From Candidatus Poribacteria bacterium (GTDB lineage Bacteria; Poribacteria; WGA-4E; WGA-3G), in the NCBI GenBank assembly GCA_012270795.1, contig JAAXHO010000207.1, positions 1-50,509 of the forward strand: DNA of 50,509 nt. Direction: 5' to 3'. The position numbers and the translations under genes are program-made. This document shows positions 34,509-43,648 of this stretch, one piece after another. Numbering within the stretch: position 1 is the first letter of the stretch; each line of letters starts with the position of its first letter. The notes beneath the pieces are model-generated. The model did not search any database. It was not told where the DNA came from and saw nothing but the letters and a program-made list of their open reading frames with translations.

Positions 34509-35561
34509 ATGAAAACTTACGGTTTTGGTATCATAGGCTGTGGAATGATTTCAGATTTTCATTCCGCTGCGATTTCCGATTTAGAACACGGGCAGTTAGT
34601 TGCTGTGAGTTCCCGCAATCCTGACAATGCAAAACGACTCACGGATAAGTACAATGTTCAAGGTTATACCGATTACAATGAGATGTTGCAACGAGACGAC
34701 CTTGATATTGTTTGTGTTTGCACACCCAGTGGCGCGCACCTTGAACCTGCTGTTGCGGCAGCAAACGCGGGTAAACACGTGATTGTTGAAAAACCGTTGG
34801 AAATTACGCTTCAACGGTGTGATGAAATTATTCAAGCTTGCGATGAAGCAGGCGTACGATTATGTGCAATATTTAATTCTCGTTTCACTGAAGGCGCGCA
34901 ACTTATCAAAACCACGATTGATAGCGGACGTTTCGGCAAGTTAACCTTAGGCAGTGCATACATCAAATGGTATCGTTCCCAAGAATACTACGACAGTGGC
35001 GGTTGGCGCGGCACATGGGACCTTGACGGCGGTGGAGCACTTATGAATCAATCTATACACGCCATTGACCTGTTGCAGTATTATATGGGACCTGTTCAAT
35101 CTGTTCAAGCATTTACCGATACGTTGGCACATGACCGTATTGAAGTAGAAGATGCTGCTGTGGCTGCCCTTCGTTTTGAAAATGGGGCATTAGGAGTCAT
35201 TGAAGGTACAACCGCTGCCTATCCTGGCATGTTCAAAAAAACCGAAATCTGTGGTACAAAAGGCACTGCAACTTTAGAGGAAGAGGACATTGTTATATGG
35301 CAGTTTGATCCTGAACTTCCTGAAGATGCAGATATTCGTGAAAAGTTTGCACAAAAGACAGATTCGGGTGGCGGCGCATCGGATCCGCGCGCAATCAATA
35401 ATGACAATCACCGTCGTCAGATGGAAAACTTTATCATTGGTCTTGAACACGACGAATCCCATTTGGTTGATGGGCGCGAAGGGCGTAAAGCGGTTGAAAT
35501 TATCCTTGCAATTTATCAATCAAGTCGTGAAGGTCGTCCCGTTGAATTACCTCTCTATTAG
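34509..35561 (+). CDS. Gfo/Idh/MocA family oxidoreductase
   Basis: 350 residues with an N-terminal Rossmann fold (GFGIIGCGMISDFHSAAI) and the EKP motif in HVIVEKPLEI. The C-terminal sheet domain contains GGWRGTWDLDGGGALMNQSI with the conserved GGG and following HAIDLL, where His is a likely catalytic residue. The family acts on sugars, inositols and amino-sugars; the substrate is unknown. It is a canonical full-length member, unlike the shorter relative at 7708. AAGGA precedes the ATG. Confidence 0.93.
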   Translation: MKTYGFGIIGCGMISDFHSAAISDLEHGQLVAVSSRNPDNAKRLTDKYNVQGYTDYNEMLQRDDLDIVCVCTPSGAHLEPAVAAANAGKHVIVEKPLEITLQRCDEIIQACDEAGVRLCAIFNSRFTEGAQLIKTTIDSGRFGKLTLGSAYIKWYRSQEYYDSGGWRGTWDLDGGGALMNQSIHAIDLLQYYMGPVQSVQAFTDTLAHDRIEVEDAAVAALRFENGALGVIEGTTAAYPGMFKKTEICGTKGTATLEEEDIVIWQFDPELPEDADIREKFAQKTDSGGGASDPRAINNDNHRRQMENFIIGLEHDESHLVDGREGRKAVEIILAIYQSSREGRPVELPLY

Positions 35562-35591
35562 TGAAACTCATTGGCTTGCAATTTATAATAC

Positions 35592-35778
35592 TATAGTAGA
35601 TTATACAATTAATTCTACATTCTGAGTTGTAGGAGCGACCCAGGGAATGCCAAAAGGCATTCATACCGTTGATTTCTTGGTCGCGATCGGGGGTCGCTCC
35701 TACAGAAGAGAACGCACGGTCGCGACCGGAGGTCGCTCCTACAGAAAAGGTGTATAATTATTTCAATAATTCACCATA
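35592..35778. repeat. palindromic element, family B copy 2 (left flank of a two-gene segment)
   Basis: Ends TATAGTAGATTATACAATTA on the left and a related AATTATTTCAATAATTCACC with CATA on the right match family B. The interior carries GGTCGC/GCGACC palindromic modules, including the 49-bp core 35679-35727. An inverted copy lies at 37825-38036. Confidence 0.85.
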
Positions 35779-35808
35779 AATAACCCTAATGTTTCTATAA
35801 ATAGTTTT

Positions 35809-36774
35809 CTATGGATAGTCGAACACAATTTTAATGGCTTCGTCTTTCTTGTGTAGTGCCATTTCATAACCTTTTTGTGCTGCTGTGAACGGCAGATGAT
35901 GCGTGATAATCGGTGAGACATCCATGCGTTCTTGTGCAATCATATCCATTGCTAATGGGAAATCGTTCTGCACATCTGGACTGACAGAACCGATGAAGTT
36001 GATGTTTTTCCTGAAGAACTCGGCAAAGTCAAAATTGTATACTTCATCATCTGGAACACCAAATGCAAGGAGTGTACCACTACGTTTCAGCAGTTTTAGA
36101 CAAGTGTTGATTGTCTCTGTCTGATGGCCAACAACTTCAATGACAAGGTCTGCCATTCTACCATCGGTAATCTCACGGACAGTAGTAACTAAGTCTTCGT
36201 TTGCACAGTTGATCGTGTGTGTTGCCTTCATCTGTTTAGAAATCTCAAGTCGGAAATCTACCATGTCTGTAGCAATGACAGTTTTTGCACCAAGATTACT
36301 GATCATGTGACTAAATAACAAACCCATCGGCCCTTGCCCTAAAATCACCACATCCAAATTGAGAAGATTTCCCAATTTTCGGCATGCCCAGACGACTGTG
36401 CCAAGTGGCTGCGCCATTAGGATACAATCTTTTCTGTGGTACTCAACCAAAGGTACAGTCACGCTTTCATCGGAAAGGAAATATTCTGAGCAACCACCAA
36501 TTTGTCGTGGGAGTGCAAGCACCTCATCCCCTGTTTTGAACCTTTTTGACTTGCTTTCGGTAACAACGCCAATAGCCTCGTGTATGGACAAACCAGGTCG
36601 TTGAGGATAACTGTCTGTCGGTTGTTCTAGGACAAAAGATGGCATATCACTTCCGCAAATTGCACTATGAAGTGTTTTTATAATCACAGTGCCGTCTGGA
36701 TAATCTTCCAAATTCGGTTTATCTATATCAACAATCTCAATATGATGTGGTGCAACAATTTGCCCCGCTTTCAT
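35809..36774 (-). CDS. medium-chain dehydrogenase lacking the structural-zinc lobe
   Basis: 321-residue alcohol-dehydrogenase-family protein. AICGSDMPSF keeps the catalytic-zinc cysteine, and GLSIHEAIGVV keeps the His-Glu pair of the GHE motif. The Rossmann motif is VVILGQGPMGLLF. The four-cysteine lobe that binds structural zinc is absent, which explains the shorter length compared with the protein at 9777. The substrate is unknown. AAGGAG precedes the ATG at good spacing. It lies with the next gene between inverted copies of the family B repeat. Confidence 0.88.
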   Translation of the reverse strand: MKAGQIVAPHHIEIVDIDKPNLEDYPDGTVIIKTLHSAICGSDMPSFVLEQPTDSYPQRPGLSIHEAIGVVTESKSKRFKTGDEVLALPRQIGGCSEYFLSDESVTVPLVEYHRKDCILMAQPLGTVVWACRKLGNLLNLDVVILGQGPMGLLFSHMISNLGAKTVIATDMVDFRLEISKQMKATHTINCANEDLVTTVREITDGRMADLVIEVVGHQTETINTCLKLLKRSGTLLAFGVPDDEVYNFDFAEFFRKNINFIGSVSPDVQNDFPLAMDMIAQERMDVSPIITHHLPFTAAQKGYEMALHKKDEAIKIVFDYP

Positions 36775-36827
36775 AACTGCTCCTTTTTGTTCTTAACAAT
36801 TTCTTTCTGGAATATATATATATAATT

Positions 36828-37796
36828 TTACATTGAAGATATGACAGATAAAACCTGTTCATGTAACGTTCCATTTGTTGCAACGACACCTCTATTTTCA
36901 GTCATACGTCTACCGCTCAGAAGGTTAAGGGGTTTTCCATTTGCATCAGTAACTTTCCCACCCGCTTCTTCAACAACGATTAGTCCTGCGGCGTGGTCCC
37001 ATATACATTCGCGATAATCAGGAAACTTTGGATTAGGCAGACGTATATATAAAGCAGCTTCACCGCGTGCGACAATCCCATATTTTGCTTGACTGTCAAT
37101 TTGTATAGGCGACTTATTAAATCCAAGTTGTTTGGCAATTTTATGGTGTGTACTACTATCTCCGTGTGTGGACTCAAAACTTTCTGCTAATCTATAATTA
37201 TTTTCTGATACTCGAATTTTACCTAAATTTCTTCCTTCTAATGTATAAACTACTGTTCCTTTTCCTCTAACAGCCACAAATAGACAACCCCGTTCTGAAT
37301 CAGAGTCGTCTAAACTGAGGGGTAAATTTGGACATCCTAATATACCAAGTTCAACATTACCATCAACTATCCATGCCAATGCAATAGCATATTGATCCTG
37401 TCGCCGAAAACCTTTCGTCCCATCAATTGGATCAAGTGTCCAGAAACTATTGTTGACTACACCCATTCCTCTATCTATCCAATCACAGATACAGGTCCCA
37501 GTAACATTTTCTCCTATGGTACTATTGACATAGTTGGTAACCCTTTTCAGTAGTGATGTATTCTGTTTAAGGGAATTAGCATCTTCTTCGGCAACGATTG
37601 TATCATTTGGAAAAACTTTGGATATTGCTTTACAGATCACTGCTTGGGAACCGTAATCAGCAATGGTGACGGGACTACGGTCGTGTTTCTGAATTGTATC
37701 TGACAAGACCATCTCTGCTTGTACTTGTTTGCAGAGTTCTCCTGCTTTTAAAACAGCCTTAATAGCAACCTGTTTTTTCTTATCGATTATTGTCAT
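36828..37796 (-). CDS. HAL2/CysQ-type 3'(2'),5'-bisphosphate nucleotidase-like phosphatase
   Basis: 322-residue inositol-monophosphatase-superfamily enzyme. The metal sites are visible as VAEEDA and LDPIDGTKGF (with the DGTKGF phrase typical of HAL2 and BPNT rather than IMPase DGT-x-N). The third is CIWDHAAGLIVVEEAGGKVTD. Members hydrolyse 3'-phosphoadenosine 5'-phosphate, a by-product of sulfation, or inositol phosphates. Length and motif spacing favour the HAL2 side. No sulfotransferase is in the window. It is upstream of, and probably transcribed with, the dehydrogenase gene. Confidence 0.88.
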   Translation of the reverse strand: MTIIDKKKQVAIKAVLKAGELCKQVQAEMVLSDTIQKHDRSPVTIADYGSQAVICKAISKVFPNDTIVAEEDANSLKQNTSLLKRVTNYVNSTIGENVTGTCICDWIDRGMGVVNNSFWTLDPIDGTKGFRRQDQYAIALAWIVDGNVELGILGCPNLPLSLDDSDSERGCLFVAVRGKGTVVYTLEGRNLGKIRVSENNYRLAESFESTHGDSSTHHKIAKQLGFNKSPIQIDSQAKYGIVARGEAALYIRLPNPKFPDYRECIWDHAAGLIVVEEAGGKVTDANGKPLNLLSGRRMTENRGVVATNGTLHEQVLSVISSM

Positions 37797-37824
37797 TATA
37801 ATATATAAGGATTAGTATTTATTT

Positions 37825-38036
37825 TATGGTGAATTATTGAAATAATTATACATCTCTTCTGTAGGAGCGACCTTTGGTCGCGATCGGGGGTCGCTCCTAC
37901 AGAAGAGAACGCACGGTCGCGACCAAGAAATCAACGGTATGAATCATGGCGAATACCATGCGCGCATTCGCTCAATAGCATTCCCTGGGTCGCTCCTACA
38001 ACTCAGAATGTAGAATTAATTGTATAATCTACTATA
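37825..38036. repeat. palindromic element, family B copy 3 (right flank, inverted)
   Basis: Reverse-complement relative of 35592-35778, with near-identical outer arms. Its 49-bp core (37876-37924) reads in the opposite sense relative to its arms. A hairpin-forming insertion near 37947-37975 is absent from the other copy. Confidence 0.85.
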
Positions 38037-38078
38037 AATTGCCTGTTGTAACATCAGTTGAATTTCATGTGAGTATTA

Positions 38079-40694
38079 TCATGGTTTACTTGAACTACCA
38101 GTTGTTTTCATGAACTGGATACTTGCTTGGATTAAAGAGTCGGTTGCATTAAATGTCAATTGGTATATAGGTTTGTCCCAACTATATTGATAATCGCTAC
38201 CAAACGCAGAAACACCAATAGGTATATATTCCTCTGGTACGTGAATAAATAATGTGCCCTTTGTGCTCCGTGGCGGTTGGCAAACAATGAGATAACTTTG
38301 ACTGTATTCATCCCATCCTGCAGACAAGATCTCAACACTGCCTTGCATATAATGTATATCTGTTGAAAGCAGTTGGGGTGTCGGTTGTTCTTTTCTGAAA
38401 CATAGCAATTTTGCAGAACGTGGTGCAATATTTAGAAGTGTAACATTCTTGGAAACAACCCCTAAGTATTGTCGCATCCAAAAGTCATGAACAAGGTAAT
38501 CTTTATCTGAATTGAGTCCTGCTGCTTCCAAATTTAGATGTACATCATTTTGTTGGTCCTTCCAGTTAAAGATACCAATTAGGTCCCAAGATTCTCGTTG
38601 TGTGATAACTGGAAGATGCAAAATCTGAGGACAGGGTTCATCAAAATGATCAACCGATGTTGCTGCTATACCAGAGAGTGGGAATAACTTTGCCACTAAC
38701 TCTGCACGTTGAGTAGAAAACATATTCGGTGTATTCGCGCACAGAACAGCAGCTCCGCTCAATGCAGCAGCTGTCATCTCAACTATTGCTTCATTTACGG
38801 GACGTGGTTGATCTACAGTTAACTCTCCATAGATTTGATGCCAAAGGGTATTATGCGAGTTAAGATAACCTGTATACCGACTTAATCTATGTTTGGTTCC
38901 ATTCTGCTGATGCCATGTGTCATTGTTATCTACGTTCTTTTGACGTAATAAGGGATAGTTTAACTGAAAGCTCCCAATACTTGCACATTCAATTACATTG
39001 TATCCAGCAAGTAGAACATCTTTTTTCGTTGACTCTATAACTTCAGTCATTAGACAGATGGCGTGCTGATACAATTCAGTAGATGTAAGTGTTTTCTCAT
39101 ACCACTTTGCATTTGGTGCAACAGCCATCAATCCACAAGTATAACTTGAAAAATCCGCTTTTATTAAGTCAAAACTCCACTCGTTGACTAACTTAGTAAC
39201 GACTTTTCGGATGTGTTTTTGTGCTTCTGGGTGTGATGCGTCCAATATAGTCAGTGCTTTTTCTCTTCCAGGTAAATATACTTCAATAGGTTCATTTACC
39301 TGTGCCTGGTTATGTTTGATTTCTTTGGAATTCGTCTGTGTAGATTTTTTGAAGCGTAAACACGCATCTGGAAACTTTTTAATTAGTTCTGAATTCATAT
39401 CAATACAGAAAGGATCGATACAGATACCGGCTTTAAAACCGTCAGCGTGTAACTGTTCAACTACTGCTGACATACCATCAGGGAAGTCTTCCTTACTCAG
39501 TGACAAATATCCCGCTTCCTGTTGCCAACCGTTTTCTAACTGTATATATTCAATTCCTCCTGAAAGATTCGGATTAAAGATTGGACTTTTGGCAATAAAA
39601 TCAGTTTGCTCTTTGATAGATTTTGCACTAAATTGTTCTTGAATGTTTTCAGTTGAAAAAGTCCAACCAGTTACTGTTTTCTCAGTATCGTCATTCAATG
39701 GTGTATCATTAATTGTAGATATATGTTGAGAGGATTGTAGGGTATGTACCTTGTGTTCTGCAGCAATCCTTTCGGTATAGCGTTCAAGGGAAGTATGTGC
39801 TTCATCTGAGAAATCGAGGTATCCAATCTCTGAAGAAAATGCTTCGCCAGATTGACATTCCATGTTTTCACAATCATTATATAGGGACCATTTTGTTAAA
39901 CCTTGCTGAGTTTTTCGTTTTGGTATTTTGTAGCCAATATGCATACGTGGCCACCACTTTTTGGCAGTAAGGAATCCAAATACAAATGACCTTTTGCTAT
40001 CGGTATCGTATAAAATACCTTCTTGGCATGGTTGTAATGTGTTATCTTGGTTTAATTCGAATCCATCATAGATTTTGTGTCGTACACTTGCACTGGGAGA
40101 AATTGGTGGCATCTTTAATAAAAGATGGTATTGAGAAGGATGTCCCCCTAATTGTATTGAACCATATTGCCCTGAAATATCAATGAGTGTTATATTTGAT
40201 ATTAAGATCGGTTTTGTGTTTGTATTTTCAGCACGTACTTTTAGCAAAATATAGGGGTGATCTGCATAGCAGGTTAGATATGTGTAAATACGGATACCAG
40301 TATCTTCAGAGACATTACTTTTTTCAGTTGTGATTTCTCTTGAAGCACCTTGGGTGGGATGTATATTTTCTTTATCGGTGTTCTTATTTGAAGTGGATTG
40401 ACGCTGCTTATAGGTTGCTATAGTTTCATAAGAAAACTTCAAAGTTTGGGAAATTCCATAAGCATCAGTTTTCATTGGTTCGGTAAGAAATTTCCGATAT
40501 CCATCATCTAATGTCTTTATTGCCGTTCCATCCGACAGATTGATCTGTGTGAAACCGTTTTTTATGATCGTTTTACCAGTTTTATCTTTATAATTCCATG
40601 TGCCCTTTGATAAATTATACTCAATTTGGTATTCTTGATGATTTAAAACGACAAATTCTCCACGACGCGAAACGACTAACTTGTCAAAGTTCAT
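38079..40694 (-). CDS. glycoside hydrolase family 36-like protein (alpha-galactosidase type)
   Basis: 871-residue protein, somewhat longer than the usual 700-750. The TIM-barrel part shows IEYIQLENGWQQEAG, then DFPDGMSAVVEQLHADGFKA and ICIDPFCID. The nucleophile is expected at D514 (K512-A513-D514 in DLIKADF). An N-terminal beta-supersandwich opens with FDKLVVSRRGEFVV, and a C-terminal beta domain follows. GH36 enzymes remove alpha-linked galactose or act on raffinose-type sugars. No signal peptide is visible, so the protein is probably cytoplasmic. I could not place the acid/base residue with certainty. Confidence 0.82.
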   Translation of the reverse strand: MNFDKLVVSRRGEFVVLNHQEYQIEYNLSKGTWNYKDKTGKTIIKNGFTQINLSDGTAIKTLDDGYRKFLTEPMKTDAYGISQTLKFSYETIATYKQRQSTSNKNTDKENIHPTQGASREITTEKSNVSEDTGIRIYTYLTCYADHPYILLKVRAENTNTKPILISNITLIDISGQYGSIQLGGHPSQYHLLLKMPPISPSASVRHKIYDGFELNQDNTLQPCQEGILYDTDSKRSFVFGFLTAKKWWPRMHIGYKIPKRKTQQGLTKWSLYNDCENMECQSGEAFSSEIGYLDFSDEAHTSLERYTERIAAEHKVHTLQSSQHISTINDTPLNDDTEKTVTGWTFSTENIQEQFSAKSIKEQTDFIAKSPIFNPNLSGGIEYIQLENGWQQEAGYLSLSKEDFPDGMSAVVEQLHADGFKAGICIDPFCIDMNSELIKKFPDACLRFKKSTQTNSKEIKHNQAQVNEPIEVYLPGREKALTILDASHPEAQKHIRKVVTKLVNEWSFDLIKADFSSYTCGLMAVAPNAKWYEKTLTSTELYQHAICLMTEVIESTKKDVLLAGYNVIECASIGSFQLNYPLLRQKNVDNNDTWHQQNGTKHRLSRYTGYLNSHNTLWHQIYGELTVDQPRPVNEAIVEMTAAALSGAAVLCANTPNMFSTQRAELVAKLFPLSGIAATSVDHFDEPCPQILHLPVITQRESWDLIGIFNWKDQQNDVHLNLEAAGLNSDKDYLVHDFWMRQYLGVVSKNVTLLNIAPRSAKLLCFRKEQPTPQLLSTDIHYMQGSVEILSAGWDEYSQSYLIVCQPPRSTKGTLFIHVPEEYIPIGVSAFGSDYQYSWDKPIYQLTFNATDSLIQASIQFMKTTGSSSKP

Positions 40695-41330
40695 GCACGT
40701 TTTCCTTCTATTTCCACTTGCAGGTCATCACCCTTAAGATTTGCTGTTCAGCACTATTGTAGAAATCCCTTTCAAATAATCGTTTGTGCAAGAATAGTCA
40801 TTTTTAGTCAATTATACAACAAACAATTTATATAAAAATGATAACTCCCATTCAGGAACTACAAATCAAAAATTGACAGCAAAGTATCCTATATTTCTCG
40901 GGTGACATACCGACTTCTAAAAGACCAAAAATATCAGCAAGACCAAAAATATCAGCAGAATTTTGGATTATCAATTTTATGCCTTAATCTCTATAGATTG
41001 TCAGATTCATTATAAATTTATCATCTAACATCCTTACTTAATAGGCAAAATGTATACTGAAATCATCCTCTCTTATGACCATCCAATTATTATACCATTT
41101 CTAATTGATAATGTCTCATTACCTGTAGAGATGTGGTAGGAGCGACCTCCCGGTCGCGACCTGAGAGAAACACCCCAACCAGCAATAACAGTGGAATTCC
41201 TTAATGAGACAATATTTATTAGAATTGGTATTATTGTTTAGTTCCTCTTAGGTATCCTGCTGAGAGTAATTGTCAATAAAATTTTCATATCCGTATATCC
41301 AAAAATAGTATAATACAATTGGTTTATGCA
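40695..41330. other. gene-free region with direct repeat and family E element
   Basis: It holds two adjacent copies of AGACCAAAAATATCAGCA (about 40921-40956) and the palindromic element at 41092-41231. No gene, tRNA or terminator could be supported in the remainder. Confidence 0.5.
41092..41231. repeat. palindromic element, family E, with a GGTCGC core
   Basis: Outer ends ATACCATTTCTAATTGATAA and, reversed, ATACCAATTCTAATAAATAT continue to TGTCTCATTA on both sides. The centre contains GGTAGGAGCGACC and GGTCGCGACC, the same GC-rich module found in the family B elements at 35592 and 37825, although the ends differ. Confidence 0.8.
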
Positions 41331-41897
41331 TTATACGTCTGGATAATGATATAATGTGATGCATGTATTTCCATACTGTTTATTTCTAAATTTAACAAGG
41401 GAACCAACTTCTAAAGGCAATACTGTTTTTCTATGATGTTCAACTAAAAGCATTCCTTTAGTCTGCAATATACATGCATCTGAAATCTGTTGAAGACATT
41501 TTGCGTAAAGTGCGGCATCATAAGGGGGATCAAAATAAATCAGATCAAAAATCTTCTTGCGCCTGTCTAGTGATATTAAGCCTATCTTAATGTTTGTACG
41601 AATCAACTCAACTTGTGGGGTTCTTTTTTCAATACCACAGTTCAGAAGGTTTTTCTCAATTAGACTGATGCAATTCAATTTTTTTTCTAAAAAAGTCACA
41701 TGTCTTGCACCCCGACTGAGTGCTTCAATACCGATGCTACCCGTTCCAGCGCATAAGTCCAAAAAAGTTGCATCAAATACATTGTCGCGGATTATACTAA
41801 AAACAGCCTCTTTGACTCTGTCAGTAGTCGGTCTGACAGACGTGTTTTTAGGAGTATATAAGCGTCTGCCTTTATATTTCCCGGCAATCACCCTCAT
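41331..41897 (-). CDS. rsmD: 16S rRNA (guanine(966)-N(2))-methyltransferase
   Basis: 188-residue SAM-dependent methyltransferase. The opening MRVIAGKYKGRRLYTP and RPTTDRVKEAVFSII are hallmarks of RsmD. The SAM motif is FLDLCAGTGSIGIEAL, and the catalytic motif is DPPY at residues 123-126. It methylates G966 of 16S rRNA in the 30S subunit. Length is typical. It is downstream of the DUF1501 gene by 66 bp on the same strand; these have no known functional link. Confidence 0.95.
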   Translation of the reverse strand: MRVIAGKYKGRRLYTPKNTSVRPTTDRVKEAVFSIIRDNVFDATFLDLCAGTGSIGIEALSRGARHVTFLEKKLNCISLIEKNLLNCGIEKRTPQVELIRTNIKIGLISLDRRKKIFDLIYFDPPYDAALYAKCLQQISDACILQTKGMLLVEHHRKTVLPLEVGSLVKFRNKQYGNTCITLYHYPDV

Positions 41898-41963
41898 TTT
41901 TGCACCGAATTATAGGTGTCTATCTATTGAATTTCTGTTGACAGACACCTAACTGACGCGAGT

Positions 41964-43277
41964 TTAAACGAACAATTCTTCAATGACTTTGCCATCATCA
42001 ACAACGCGTATTGGACGACCAGAACGAGAAATGTTTTCCTCTTCGTAGTTAATACCGAGAGCAAAACATAGCGATGCAAATAGGTCGGATACACCGATTG
42101 GGTTATCAGCAACTTTCAATCCATCTTCCGTAGTGCTTCCAATGACTTGACCACCACGTGTTCCACCCCCAGCTATGACTGCAGACCATCCATTTGGATG
42201 ATGGTCACGTCCATCATTCATATTGATTTTTGGAGTTCTTCCAAATTCTCCAAGCCAAAGAACAACAGTTTCATCAAGTAGATCGCGTTCACTCAAATCT
42301 TTGATAAGCATTGCATACGCTGGATCAACGATTTCAAGGAGTTCTTTTGTTCGTTCAAAGTTATTTTCGTGTGTGTCCCAACCATCAAGTGTAATTTCAA
42401 CAAATTTAACACCGGATTCAACAAGTCGTCTTGCCATCAAGCATCCTTGTCCAAATCGGTTCATTCCGTAAGCCTCACGCACCGCAGTCGGTTCTTCATT
42501 GAGTTCAAAAGCCTTTAGCTTAGGTGAGTTGAGGAGTTCGTCAGCTTTTTTGTAGATTGCTTGATGTGCTTCTGTTCCACGACCCGTCCGTTTTGCAATG
42601 AAATCCTTTTCAAGGTTGTTCAACATCTTGAGTCTTTCACGAAAACGGTAGGTATCCATTTGTGCGGGATATGAAATATCGTCAACCGGTTTCATAGGAT
42701 TGTTGACAACGAAGGGATCATGAACTGCTCCAAGAAATCCACCTGAATAGGTCGGAGAGTTAATATTTACGCAACTGGGTAGTTTAGATTCGTTGTCATC
42801 AAGATAATAAGAAGTTAACGACCCCAATGTAGGATGTCTGACTGCTCCACCTGGCGCATAACCGGTATGAAGTAAATAACGGGCGCGTTCATGATTACCT
42901 TCACGCGTTACCATTGAACGGATTATGGATAGGTGATGTGCTTGTTCAGCAACTTGTGGAAGATGTTCTGAAACCTGAATGCCTTTAACACTCGTGGAAA
43001 TCGGCATAAAGGGACCACTATTGTCTTGGGAAGGATCTTTGGGATCAAAGGTATCTAACTGACTGGGACCACCGCTCATAAACATAACGATAACGTGCTT
43101 AGCGCGTGGGATGACTTCAGATAATTCTGCGGTACCGGTAGAACCAAAGTGTTGCAATGCGACAAGACCAAGAAAACTACTCACCCCATATTTCAAAAAA
43201 CCGCGACGAGATACTTCTTTATGCCACAATTCTGGTGAATCATATTCAGGAACCCATAATTCTGTAGTAATACTCAT
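41964..43277 (-). CDS. DUF1501 family Tat-exported protein
   Basis: 438 residues. A twin-arginine signal begins at R24-R25 (SRRGFLKYG) and is followed by a hydrophobic stretch. The conserved core reads AKHVIVMFMSGGPSQLDTFD, then a Gly- and His-rich region, and WLGEFGRTPKINMNDGRDHH near the end. This is the sulfatase-like DUF1501 family, abundant in Planctomycetes and Poribacteria-type genomes and often paired with a DUF1800 or DUF1549/DUF1553 gene, none of which is here. Function is unproven; homology suggests an alkaline-phosphatase-type fold. Confidence 0.93.
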   Translation of the reverse strand: MSITTELWVPEYDSPELWHKEVSRRGFLKYGVSSFLGLVALQHFGSTGTAELSEVIPRAKHVIVMFMSGGPSQLDTFDPKDPSQDNSGPFMPISTSVKGIQVSEHLPQVAEQAHHLSIIRSMVTREGNHERARYLLHTGYAPGGAVRHPTLGSLTSYYLDDNESKLPSCVNINSPTYSGGFLGAVHDPFVVNNPMKPVDDISYPAQMDTYRFRERLKMLNNLEKDFIAKRTGRGTEAHQAIYKKADELLNSPKLKAFELNEEPTAVREAYGMNRFGQGCLMARRLVESGVKFVEITLDGWDTHENNFERTKELLEIVDPAYAMLIKDLSERDLLDETVVLWLGEFGRTPKINMNDGRDHHPNGWSAVIAGGGTRGGQVIGSTTEDGLKVADNPIGVSDLFASLCFALGINYEEENISRSGRPIRVVDDGKVIEELFV

Positions 43278-43648
43278 TTTGTATAAGCATTCTTTATTCG
43301 TATGAATGCTTCTCCATATTTTACCCGCAACGATATGTCAACTTTTATTCACATCTGCGGGGAAGATGTCAATGTGTGACGTAATGGAATTTGTAAAATC
43401 GGTGAACTACTATATGTGTCTAAAGAACTGAATTATCTATATAATAACATATTATAAATATTAAAACAAGTTAAAAAGCATTATTGATCCCTCAGAGTAA
43501 TAAATCTGACTCTTGGGAAAACCAAAAAAACATGTTTGTAATTATTGATTTTAACTGAGGGCATAAGTTGGACTACAACTCTGAGATAATCTATGTGTTC
43601 TTTATTAGGGAGGGAGCATTAGAATTGAACTGTACTCAATTCTATAGT
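43278..43648. other. gene-free AT-rich region
   Basis: Nothing coding was supported. Short inverted pairs are visible: CCCTCAG at 43489-43495 with CTGAGGG at 43555-43561, and GAATTGA (43622-43628) with TCAATTC (43636-43642). The second hairpin lies just after the SDR stop codon and may be a weak terminator. Confidence 0.4.
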
